From an uncultured Clostridia bacterium (GTDB lineage: Bacteria > Bacillota > Clostridia > TANB77 > CAG-465): a stretch of 15,454 bases of DNA. Each line of letters opens with the position of its first letter. Positions within the stretch are counted from its first letter, which is position 1. Where the stretch lies: the NCBI GenBank assembly GCA_947628575.1, contig CANRAK010000029.1, positions 1 to 15,454 on the forward strand. Direction: 5' to 3'. A program made the position numbers and the translations under genes. The notes beneath the pieces were generated by a model that searched no databases, had not been told where the DNA came from, and saw only the letters and a program-made list of their open reading frames with translations. Shown here one piece after another: positions 8,291 through 15,454 of the stretch.

Positions 8291-9039
8291 TATATTTCTT
8301 CATTACAATGAAATTTTTTTATAATTTCATTTGGAATAATTTCATCTTTGTATTTTCCCTTACCTGAAACTGCCCATGGAGTATTTTCTCTATGAGTCAA
8401 ATCTACTAATTCACTAGCATTAAATTTTCCATATTTTTCTATTGTTTCATCAATACTATTAATCTTTTCAATACCATATTCTGCAAATATAATTCTACTT
8501 CTTGAAGGCATTTCATATATTTCTTCAGATAAGATTTCTTCATCAGCTTTTTCTATTTCTTTATATCCATATCTTTTATACTTTTCATATACGCTTTTTA
8601 CTACTGGTCCATATTTATAAGCATAAATTTCGTCTTTATATAATTCTTTATCATGTTTGCATAAATAATCCGCAAAGCATAAATATACTAACTTTTCTAA
8701 TTTTAAGTGAGTACATTTTACTTTACATAGTATATACTTAGCTACATCTAATCCTAATAATACTCTATCTTGCTGTATTAATTCTATAAATTTTTCAATG
8801 CTATCCACTACCTCAACATCTTTAAAAAAATGGTCTTTTTCATAAACAGAACTCCAAGATTTAGAATCAGTTTGAACAAAATGTGTTGATGTAGACACAT
8901 CTTTACCACATCTATCCGTTACTGTACTTACAATATTTTTAAGCTTTGTATAATCAACTTTTTCATCTAGTAAATAATCTAATGCTATTCTTTTTCCTTG
9001 AGTATAGCTGCTACTCATTACTATATAATGTGTTATCAA
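8290..9039 (-). CDS. Panacea (DUF4065/SocA-like) domain protein, apparent orphan antitoxin-type
   Basis: 249 residues from a TTG start. Residues ~97-225 match the Panacea domain: DVAKYILCK, LKLEKLVYL, IYAYKYGPVVKSVY (138-151) and the C-terminal KYGKFNASELVDLTH...PW (202-222). The family includes SocA of Caulobacter, a ClpXP adaptor for the toxin SocB, and the PanA antitoxins, usually paired with a small toxin gene. The ~95 residues before the domain (GKRIALDYLLDE, DRCGKDVSTSTHF, SSVYEK) are an extension I do not recognise. It has no signal peptide or membrane segment, so it is cytoplasmic. No toxin-like reading frame is present in the gaps on either side, and the gene has its own ribosome site and terminator, so it appears unlinked to the surface proteins. 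Antitoxin action is inferred from family only; an adaptor or regulatory role is equally possible. Confidence 0.9.
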   Translation of the reverse strand: MITHYIVMSSSYTQGKRIALDYLLDEKVDYTKLKNIVSTVTDRCGKDVSTSTHFVQTDSKSWSSVYEKDHFFKDVEVVDSIEKFIELIQQDRVLLGLDVAKYILCKVKCTHLKLEKLVYLCFADYLCKHDKELYKDEIYAYKYGPVVKSVYEKYKRYGYKEIEKADEEILSEEIYEMPSRSRIIFAEYGIEKINSIDETIEKYGKFNASELVDLTHRENTPWAVSGKGKYKDEIIPNEIIKKFHCNEEI

Positions 9040-9047
9040 AATGATTT

Positions 9048-9054
9048 GCCTCCC
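9048..9054 (-). promoter_or_regulatory. Ribosome binding site selecting a TTG start
   Basis: GGGAGGC on the minus strand lies 8 bases from TTG at 9039-9037. The first in-frame ATG (9018-9016) would be 29 bases away and has no purine-rich site of its own, so TTG is the better start. Using ATG would remove only seven residues. Confidence 0.7.
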
Positions 9055-9110
9055 TTATTTTCTTTTTCCCTTGTATTCCAATCTTTTCATATACTTCATA
9101 CCCTTTTCTT

Positions 9111-9136
9111 TATATTTTTTTAGTCAAAAAAATATA
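9111..9136. repeat. Perfect inverted repeat, 11-base arms, 4-base loop
   Basis: TATATTTTTTT (9111-9121) and AAAAAAATATA (9126-9136) flank AGTC, about 75-100 bases before the TTG start of the Panacea gene. The stem is made only of A-T pairs, so it would be a weak RNA hairpin. It could instead be a curved A-tract or a protein-binding palindrome. A related element, T7-GAC-A7, lies at 3074-3090 before surface gene A. Confidence 0.5.
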
Positions 9137-9252
9137 TCTTTACATGTTTATTTTATCATATTTTGTATGTTTTTGATATCTTTTTCAATAGAGTATTTAT
9201 TCAATCTTTAATCCTGATATTTATTTTTAATTCCCATGTAGTATCAAAATTG

Positions 9253-9309
9253 ATTTAAAGTAAAAATATAGAATAAAATGAAAAAACAATATAAATATTT
9301 ACTTTAAAT
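9253..9309. repeat. Perfect 12-base inverted repeat with 33-base spacer
   Basis: ATTTAAAGTAAA (9253-9264) is the exact reverse complement of TTTACTTTAAAT (9298-9309). It lies between the terminator of surface gene C and the Panacea gene. The arms could form the base of a hairpin in a 5' leader or mark the ends of a small element. I see no conserved riboswitch core between them. Confidence 0.45.
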
Positions 9310-9391
9310 GATTTATATATTATCAATAAAGACAGATATGTATATCTACTACTTTTGTTAAATATACACATTAACTTCACTATTTTTTTAA

Positions 9392-9426
9392 CTAAAGAAA
9401 GAAGGACTTATTTCTAAATCCTTCTT
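9392..9426 (-). terminator. Rho-independent terminator of surface gene C
   Basis: The 28-base hairpin at 9426-9399 is identical to the one after surface gene B (3197-3170): an 8-pair AAGAAGGA/TCCTTCTT stem, four inner pairs and a GAAA loop. The tail is TCTTT, less uniform than in the other copy. It begins 72 bases after the stop codon at 9499. Confidence 0.8.
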
Positions 9427-9498
9427 CTAACAATTCTATGGTTTCGGGTTATTTTTTATCCAAAATTTTAACTTAGAACCATTTATATTTATTGTTTA

Positions 9499-12400
9499 TT
9501 ATTTAGAACTTGCTTTCTTTTTTACTACTAAGAAAACTATTCCTATTACGCTTACTAGTGCAATACCTGCTATTGCCATTACTGCAATATCTCCTGTATC
9601 TACATCTACTGCTCTTTCATCATAAACAACAATTTTTGTTCCGTGACTATCATGTGTAAAGTCATGTGGTGTTGTATCTATTAAGTATTCTTCTGGAGCT
9701 TCTAACTCTGTATATGTATATTCTCCATAAGGTACATCTTTAAATAGGTATATACCGTTTTCATCTGTTACACCTTCTACAACAAAGTCTATTTCTTTAC
9801 TTTCTAGTCTGAATTTACAATTTGGAACTGGTGTTGAATCCATCATATCTAGTTTTTGTAATTCTATATCTGTTCTTGGTCTAAAGTTATGTAATACTGG
9901 ATTTTCTACTTCTTCACCATATTCATTTCCATATTCATCTTGATTTCTTCCATAGAATTTCCATGTATTGTCTTCATATTCTACTCTAAATTTATGTGGT
10001 TCTGTATTTAATTCATATAATGTATCTCCATCATAATATGGGAATCCTGGTGCTTCTAATTCTGTGAAGTAGTAATATTTTCCATCTTCAAAAATATCTG
10101 TTGGTATTTCTGAAGTTCCATCTTCTAATGTTACGAAGTCTAGTAATTCATTACCATTTTCATCTGTTATTGTGAAGTGACAATTTGGTACACCTTTTCC
10201 TGTGAACATATCTCTCTTATCCATTTGAGATTTAACGGCTGTATCAGTGAATACTCTAAATATTATGTTTTCTCCACTCATGTCAGCAAAGTCTGAGTCC
10301 ATTACTTGAACCATTTCAACATCATCTGATACTTCATATTCATGAGGTGTTCCATTATTATCTGTATAAATAGGTGCTCTTAATTCTTTTACATAGTATT
10401 CTCCAACTGGTAAACCAAGTGCTGAGTATGAGCCTATTAACATACCATCTTCGTTAACAGATGCATCTAATGTAACATTTATGAATGTTCCTCCTCTACT
10501 ATATGAATATTGTAATGGTTGTGTACATTCTTTATCTAAGTATACTCCATATACAGCTGGTGTTGTTAAAGTAAATTCATCATTTACTTTAAAGTCTTGA
10601 ACTGTTTGATCAACAGCATATAGTAAATCTACATCTCCATTAGCAATTTGTAATTGCATTGTATTATTGTATTGTTCAATGAAATCTTTAACTCTTTGTC
10701 TTGTTTCATCGTCACCTTTAACTGTTATACCAGCAGCTTGTTCAACTCCTGTATCTGAAACTTTTACAACATACAAATCTCCTTTAGGGAATGTATTTAT
10801 AGCTTCAATTAATATTTTTTGTTCTTCATACACACCTTTTGAATGTGTAACTGTAAATTCATATCTATGTGGTAAGTCAGTTTCATTATCTATAATAGTA
10901 TAAGGTTCAGTTGTATATAACTCATCTAAATAGTATTGACCATCTGGCAATTTATATGTATCTATAAATCCTTCACCTTCAACTACTCTTAATGTTTGAA
11001 TTAAAGTATCAGCTGGTAATTCTTGTCCATTTGCTGCTACTAAATCTTGACTTGCATAAATTCCAAATATTGCAACTGCATGAGTATCTAATACGTTGCT
11101 ATATATTTTTCCTTCTTCATTTTCTTTTTCAAACTCTTTATCTAATCTTACTTCAACAGGTATATAATCATCTTTTGCACCTGTATCAGTAACTTTAACT
11201 TTTGTATATTGATCTCCTGGTTTTACTGTAACTGTAAAGTCTTTACATGGTTCATAACCTGCTGGACATTCAACTTCATGAATTAAGTATTCAGATCCAT
11301 CTGGATTACAGAATAGTAAATCTTCTTCACCTGTTCCTTCATCTTTTCTACAAATTCCATGTCCATCTTCACCTGTTACAATATAGTGTTTAGTTCCTGC
11401 TGCTTCTTTTAATCTTCCATCAGCAGTCTTAACATCATCTACTGGTGAAACTTCAAATTTACAGCCTTCAAGACCTTTATATTCATATTCTGGTATATAT
11501 TCAGTAAAGTCTTCATCAAATCCATCATCTCTGTAATTTGTTGTATTTTCAGTTAATCTACTGAACATTTCACCTTCTTTATATAAGTCTATATTTCCTC
11601 TTAAAGTATTATCTTCTGCTGAAACTGTTATTTTTAAATGATCATCTATCCATTCATAATCTGGTACTTCACCAATATCTGGATATTGTTCAGCATCCCC
11701 TACAAATACGGCTGCATTTGTTATATCTATTGCTAGTCCACCGTATTTTTCATCTCCTAATTTAGATTCATCTTCTGGTACTCTATATTTTTCATTTAAG
11801 TAATATCCTTTTGGAGCTTTTGTCTCATAAATTATATACTTACCTGCATATAATTTTTTAGGTGTAATTAAATAACCTTCTTCATTAGTCATAAATTCAT
11901 CTACTTGTACTGCAGAACCTGATGATAGTTCTTGAACTAGCCATCCACCTTTTCCTTCATTAGCTGAGCAATCCCAAATTTTAAATTTAGCATCAGGTAA
12001 TGAAACTATTTCTTTTTCTGCTCCGTTATCATCATCTGTATCTGCATCTTTCTTAACTATTTCTAAGAATACTGGTATTGGATTATCTTTAACTATTACA
12101 TAATATGGTGTATCATTTTCTTCAACATAAACATCTGTTGCTTGAATTCCATAGAAGTAATCTCCACCATCATCACTAGTTTTATCTTCAGATAATACAT
12201 ATACACCATATGGAATTGTATAATTAGGATCCATTCCTCTTTCTTCCATATGGAATTGTTCAAATTCTGGGTTTATAAATACGGCTTTACCATACTTATT
12301 TACAGTTGCTGTATATGTATCATGTGTAGGATCTATTGGCTGTTCTGTAACCTCATTCCAATTAGATTTTAATGTTAATCTTAATACAGCACCTTCTGCT

Positions 12401-13713
12401 GGGTTTGTTTCAGAATGTGTAGTATCATCTGGTCCAGTTTTACTACTTTCATCCTGTTTGTATACTTCAACTCTACCCATAACTGGTTGGTCGTACATTA
12501 CTACGCTTTTACCAGGTATGTCATGAGTAAGCATGTCCACAAACTCAATTTCTTGTTCATATTTTTCTTTCTTTGTTTCTGCAACGACTGAAACTTGAGG
12601 TGCAAGATATGCTTTATTTGTTTTTACTTCTTTCCAATAATATTGTCCTATTGGAAGTCCATCAAAATATACTCCATCACCTTGTCTTGTAAACTCTCTT
12701 ACACTTTCAGTTGTTCCATCAGTTTTAAATACTCTTTTTGCAACAAATTCATCTGCATCTAAAACTTTAGTTTTACCTTCATAAATATCTTCTGCAGCGT
12801 GTAATTCAACTTCGATGTCTTTATATGTTGCATCACCCCAGTTTTTCTTACCATCTTGTTTGAAGATATCTTCTTTTGTTATTGAAAGTTCTCCTCTTGC
12901 GTATTCATTTTTAACTGTATAAGTTACTTCTGAATCGGCTTCAACATTTACTGTAAATGTATTTTGATTTAAAGTTAATGTTTCTGGAACATTTTTCTCA
13001 ACTATTGTATATTCTCCAAGTCTTAAATCTGTTAGAGAAATTTCACCATTAGAATCAGTTGTATAATCTGCATCTATTGGTTCTTTTTCTGGTCCACCAC
13101 TAATATGGAATACTGCTCCTTGAATTCTTACATCCCATTCATCTTTTTTGATGACTTTCATATTTCCTCTTTCATATGAATTTCTCATAGAAAATGATTC
13201 TGTTCTTCCTCTTACTCTTAATTGGAAAGGATGCATTTCAGTATCCATTATTATATCATCTGCAGGTACAGATATCTCTTGATAATAATAGTCTCCTAAT
13301 TTTAGAGCTGTAGTTTTTGCAATTCCATTATCTCCAGTAGTTATAACTTGGATAGGTTGTTGTTTTGAATCATAAATTTGGAATCTTACTCCTGCTAGAG
13401 AATCTCCATATTCATCTTTTTTCTCAATTTGAGCATATGCAGTAGAATCATCTACAAATGTAAGTTCTGGAGCTAAACTTTCTGCAGAAATTGTTGCTTC
13501 TTGTGTTTCACCACTTAAAATAACATCTGCAGGTACTCCTGTTTCTTGACATCTATAATGTCCAGCTGGTAAATTTTTAGTTTCTGCATATCCATCTCCG
13601 TTTGTAGTGATTGTATCTACTACATCACCATTATCATTTAAAATGTTGAATGTTACTCCTTCAATTGGATTATTCGTTAATGATTCTCTTTTATGTACTA
13701 CTATTTTACCATT
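9499..13713 (-). repeat. Paralogous stalk-encoding segment, copy in surface gene C
   Basis: This segment encodes residues 495-1898 and corresponds to 3231-7487. The alignable region begins at GKIVVHK, just after the head, and runs through the membrane anchor. Upstream of that point the two genes are unrelated. The homology boundary therefore coincides with the head-stalk junction, as expected for domain exchange. Confidence 0.85.
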
Positions 13714-15195
13714 TGTAATAAGCATTTCATATCTTATTTTATATAAAGCTGTTCCTGATTGGTTATGTGTAAATGGTGCAAGAACACCAACAAGCATAGT
13801 GCTATTTGCTGGGTTTACAGCAAATAGTTTGATTTCCATATCTGAATATGTTGTTGAAGTTCCACTAGTAAAACTACTTACTGAATGCGCACATCTTACT
13901 TCATAACTACTTTGTGGTATTGTAAATGTAGTTCCCTCATAATTGATTTGAGTTCCTTCTGGAATATCCAAAGTCCATGACATAAAGTTTGTAGAACCAA
14001 CAAGTTGAGTTGGATCTATGTTATTTACATTATCTCTTATTGCAGTAACTAGCTTAGTCAAATCATCATCTAGTGCTTTACCTGGAACATAGGCTTGGTT
14101 ATACTGTGAATCTACTATTCTATTTCCATCACCTTCATGGTATAGTAAAGATATTCCACTTACTCTAACTGTACCACCAGCTAAAGGCTCTTTATCTGAT
14201 TTCCATGTAGTACCTGAAGTAAATGTTCCACCTGCATATGGATCATCATTCCAGAAATCTGAAGTGCTTGATAGAGGATCTCCATTAGCTACTGTAGCTA
14301 TTCCATAAGCAGTATCTTGTATTTCATCATTATTGTTATCTTTATTTAAAGAAATCTCAATTGTATCAACTGAGCATGGTTGACAATCAACTATTCTTAT
14401 TTCACCTTTTTCACTATTATATGTGAAATTTTTAGTTTCATAGCCATTTTTCTTAACAACTATATCTCTTGCTTGGATACTTCTTTTAGCATTTTCATCT
14501 TTTGCTACACTTAATGTAACATCAGTATCTATAGCATTTAATTGTACATATCCTGTTTCAATAGTTTCTCCTTCAATTCCTTCTCCTTTTTCAACTATAG
14601 TTTTAATAGTTGTTGAAGGATTTTCTGAATTACATACTTGAAGAAGTTGGACTTGAACATTCATTATGCCCAATCCATTTTTATTTTCTTCAGTATATTT
14701 TTTAGGTATATATGCAATACCTGTTTCACTATCAAAAATTGCATCTGTGATTACTTCTCCATCGGTATTTGTATATGCAAAATCTACTTCTGCAATTTTT
14801 GAATTTGCATCATTATGCATTGTATCAATATAAGCCACATAATATGGGCTAGCATCATCTGTATTATACATAGGCATATATGCTTCACTCATAAATATAA
14901 AAGCTTCTGGTGTTTCTGAAAACATAGCTTCTAATGATTCACTAGAAGTTAGCTTTGAACCATCAGCCATTGTTTGCTTAACATCTATTATGTCGTATGG
15001 CTCAAGTTTTTCTGCCTTAGCATATTCTGTGTTTATATTTTTTAAAATATAATCCCCTGTGTTTAAAACTTCATTTTGGGAATTATTTTCTTGAGCAAAT
15101 GCTACACTTCCAAATGCAACCATAATCATAGAGAAAACTATTAAACATATGGCAACTTTGAAAATTTTTTTAGCATTACTATCACTTTTTTCCAT
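9499..15195 (-). CDS. Surface adhesin C: unrecognised head, ~11 CnaB-like domains, membrane anchor
   Basis: 1898 residues. ATG at 15195 is preferred because AGGAGG (15205-15210) is 9 bases away and the product then begins with a signal peptide (MEKSDSNAKK, hydrophobic core, VAFA|QEN). An in-frame ATG at 15315 would add 40 implausible residues. Residues ~45-490 form a head homologous to that of surface protein A (VDFAYTN, GEVITDAI, AYIPKKY, EENKNG, QLLQVC). It ends with Cys435 (VRCAH) and HNQSG (Gln479), both conserved in A. Residues 495-1860 form a CnaB/SpaA-like stalk paralogous to that of surface protein B. It includes a five-cysteine unit (1245, 1282, 1296, 1310, 1317) and a helix-like insertion (~1489-1540). 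The C-terminus has DVDTGD (1864-1869), a membrane helix and KKKASSK. It is presumably wall- or membrane-anchored. Ligand and head family are unknown. Confidence 0.93.
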   Translation of the reverse strand: MEKSDSNAKKIFKVAICLIVFSMIMVAFGSVAFAQENNSQNEVLNTGDYILKNINTEYAKAEKLEPYDIIDVKQTMADGSKLTSSESLEAMFSETPEAFIFMSEAYMPMYNTDDASPYYVAYIDTMHNDANSKIAEVDFAYTNTDGEVITDAIFDSETGIAYIPKKYTEENKNGLGIMNVQVQLLQVCNSENPSTTIKTIVEKGEGIEGETIETGYVQLNAIDTDVTLSVAKDENAKRSIQARDIVVKKNGYETKNFTYNSEKGEIRIVDCQPCSVDTIEISLNKDNNNDEIQDTAYGIATVANGDPLSSTSDFWNDDPYAGGTFTSGTTWKSDKEPLAGGTVRVSGISLLYHEGDGNRIVDSQYNQAYVPGKALDDDLTKLVTAIRDNVNNIDPTQLVGSTNFMSWTLDIPEGTQINYEGTTFTIPQSSYEVRCAHSVSSFTSGTSTTYSDMEIKLFAVNPANSTMLVGVLAPFTHNQSGTALYKIRYEMLITNGKIVVHKRESLTNNPIEGVTFNILNDNGDVVDTITTNGDGYAETKNLPAGHYRCQETGVPADVILSGETQEATISAESLAPELTFVDDSTAYAQIEKKDEYGDSLAGVRFQIYDSKQQPIQVITTGDNGIAKTTALKLGDYYYQEISVPADDIIMDTEMHPFQLRVRGRTESFSMRNSYERGNMKVIKKDEWDVRIQGAVFHISGGPEKEPIDADYTTDSNGEISLTDLRLGEYTIVEKNVPETLTLNQNTFTVNVEADSEVTYTVKNEYARGELSITKEDIFKQDGKKNWGDATYKDIEVELHAAEDIYEGKTKVLDADEFVAKRVFKTDGTTESVREFTRQGDGVYFDGLPIGQYYWKEVKTNKAYLAPQVSVVAETKKEKYEQEIEFVDMLTHDIPGKSVVMYDQPVMGRVEVYKQDESSKTGPDDTTHSETNPAEGAVLRLTLKSNWNEVTEQPIDPTHDTYTATVNKYGKAVFINPEFEQFHMEERGMDPNYTIPYGVYVLSEDKTSDDGGDYFYGIQATDVYVEENDTPYYVIVKDNPIPVFLEIVKKDADTDDDNGAEKEIVSLPDAKFKIWDCSANEGKGGWLVQELSSGSAVQVDEFMTNEEGYLITPKKLYAGKYIIYETKAPKGYYLNEKYRVPEDESKLGDEKYGGLAIDITNAAVFVGDAEQYPDIGEVPDYEWIDDHLKITVSAEDNTLRGNIDLYKEGEMFSRLTENTTNYRDDGFDEDFTEYIPEYEYKGLEGCKFEVSPVDDVKTADGRLKEAAGTKHYIVTGEDGHGICRKDEGTGEEDLLFCNPDGSEYLIHEVECPAGYEPCKDFTVTVKPGDQYTKVKVTDTGAKDDYIPVEVRLDKEFEKENEEGKIYSNVLDTHAVAIFGIYASQDLVAANGQELPADTLIQTLRVVEGEGFIDTYKLPDGQYYLDELYTTEPYTIIDNETDLPHRYEFTVTHSKGVYEEQKILIEAINTFPKGDLYVVKVSDTGVEQAAGITVKGDDETRQRVKDFIEQYNNTMQLQIANGDVDLLYAVDQTVQDFKVNDEFTLTTPAVYGVYLDKECTQPLQYSYSRGGTFINVTLDASVNEDGMLIGSYSALGLPVGEYYVKELRAPIYTDNNGTPHEYEVSDDVEMVQVMDSDFADMSGENIIFRVFTDTAVKSQMDKRDMFTGKGVPNCHFTITDENGNELLDFVTLEDGTSEIPTDIFEDGKYYYFTELEAPGFPYYDGDTLYELNTEPHKFRVEYEDNTWKFYGRNQDEYGNEYGEEVENPVLHNFRPRTDIELQKLDMMDSTPVPNCKFRLESKEIDFVVEGVTDENGIYLFKDVPYGEYTYTELEAPEEYLIDTTPHDFTHDSHGTKIVVYDERAVDVDTGDIAVMAIAGIALVSVIGIVFLVVKKKASSK
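13726..15063 (-). other. Head-encoding module shared with surface gene A
   Basis: This module encodes residues ~45-490 of surface protein C. It is homologous at protein level to residues ~55-510 of surface protein A (bases 1423-2790). The first ~240 residues are the best conserved. A variable linker follows, then a block ending in RC(V/A)H and H(T/N)QSG...YKI. The DNA is clearly more diverged than the near-identical end of the B/C stalk, so this pairing is older or under faster change. Confidence 0.75.
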
Positions 15196-15204
15196 ATATA
15201 TATT

Positions 15205-15210
15205 CCTCCT
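15205..15210 (-). promoter_or_regulatory. Ribosome binding site of surface gene C
   Basis: A perfect AGGAGG lies 9 bases before ATG at 15195. It decides the start against the longer in-frame ATG at 15315, which has no such site and lies close to the terminator of the preceding gene. A TATAAT at 15229-15224 is a possible -10, but no acceptable -35 precedes it. Confidence 0.8.
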
Positions 15211-15319
15211 TTTTACTGATTTAATTATATCTCTTATGCTGTAAAAATAGTATTGTATTCTTTTTCTGTAATAAAAATTTAACAATCTTAAAAAAAAGGT
15301 GTAAAAAATCTTCATATAA

Positions 15320-15364
15320 TTTTTTTAGCACAAAAAAAGAAGAACTTCATTTATGAAATTCTTC
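15320..15364 (-). terminator. Rho-independent terminator of the right-edge gene
   Basis: On the minus strand, GAAGAA-T-TTCAT (15364-15353) folds onto ATGAA-G-TTCTTC (15350-15339), followed by seven Ts (15338-15332). The T-G pair in the middle is a wobble only on this strand. It starts 14 bases after the TAA at 15379. Beyond the T run, T7-AGCAC-A7 (plus strand, 15320-15338) makes the tail part of a second small inverted repeat. Confidence 0.85.
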
Positions 15365-15378
15365 CTTTATTTACATTT

Positions 15379-15454
15379 TTATTCTATACTTGATGGTGCC
15401 TTAGATTCTGATACTACTTTTTGTATGAATTCATCTTGGCTCATAGATACTTGT
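15379..15454 (-). CDS. C-terminal end of an unidentified protein (5' part beyond the right edge)
   Basis: The frame reads QVSMSQDEFIQKVVSESK followed by APSSIE and TAA (15381-15379). Only 24 codons are visible, so no family can be named. The call rests on the open frame running in from the edge, the stop codon, and the strong terminator placed 14 bases after it in the same orientation. An internal ATG could make this a very short peptide, but no ribosome site can be checked because it would lie outside the window. Confidence 0.6.
   Translation of the reverse strand, partial: QVSMSQDEFIQKVVSESKAPSSIE

Larger units (their letters stand above)
9040..9398. other. Long AT-rich intergenic leader of the Panacea gene
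   Basis: No convincing gene is present in the stretch between surface gene C and the Panacea gene. It is very AT-rich. Apart from the ribosome site it holds two inverted repeats, listed separately (9111-9136 and 9253-9309), and a small palindrome, AGATAT-GT-ATATCT, at 9334-9347. A TTGACT on the minus strand lies inside the first repeat, but no matching -10 follows at 16-18 bases. I could not place a promoter. The only small frame noticed, plus-strand ATG at 9278, has nine codons and no ribosome site. Confidence 0.6.

Noticed and set aside
3231..15195. Repetitive surface-protein domains as possible CRISPR or tandem DNA repeats
   Set aside because: The repeats are diverged protein domains of roughly 90-180 residues. 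There are no short identical DNA units with regular spacers.
9499..15195. Phage tail fibre as an alternative identity for the large proteins
   Set aside because: Signal peptides, CnaB Lys/Glu/Asn patterns and C-terminal membrane anchors fit secreted wall adhesins. No phage genes accompany them.
15196..15315. An in-frame ATG at 15315 that would extend surface protein C by 40 residues
   Set aside because: The extension is a basic and aromatic jumble that would bury the signal peptide, it has no ribosome site, and a perfect AGGAGG precedes the ATG at 15195.

Overview
The window is AT-rich DNA from a Firmicute-like (low-GC Gram-positive, probably Clostridia or a related gut lineage) genome. The signs are a standard genetic code, codons biased to A/T, AGGAGG-type ribosome binding sites, TAA stops, and large secreted cell-wall adhesins built from CnaB/SpaA-like domains. 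Every gene I can support lies on the minus strand, so the window is transcribed right to left.

In transcription order it holds: (1) the last 24 codons of an unidentified gene at the right edge, followed by a clear hairpin terminator; (2) gene C (15195 to 9499), an 1898-residue surface protein with a signal peptide, a ~450-residue N-terminal head of unrecognised type, about eleven CnaB-like stalk domains and a C-terminal membrane anchor; (3) a 459-base stretch without a gene, holding C's terminator and some inverted repeats; (4) a 249-residue Panacea/DUF4065-domain protein with a TTG start and its own terminator, and no visible toxin partner; (5) gene B (8057 to 3231), a 1608-residue surface protein whose stalk is a paralogue of C's but whose head looks like a thioester (TED/TQXA) adhesin domain; (6) gene A (2952 to beyond the left edge), a third signal-peptide surface protein whose head is homologous to C's but whose stalk is different. 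No sortase, regulator or transposase is visible.

The main theme is modular reassortment in an adhesin locus. C shares its head with A and its stalk, anchor and even its terminator hairpin with B. B carries a putative covalent-binding thioester head in place of the shared A/C head. The B and C stalks are nearly identical at DNA level near the C-terminus, which suggests recent duplication or gene conversion. I infer that A, B and C are displayed on the cell surface and reach host or neighbour-cell ligands through isopeptide-stiffened stalks. The binding targets are unknown. The Panacea gene looks like an inserted independent unit rather than part of the adhesin system.
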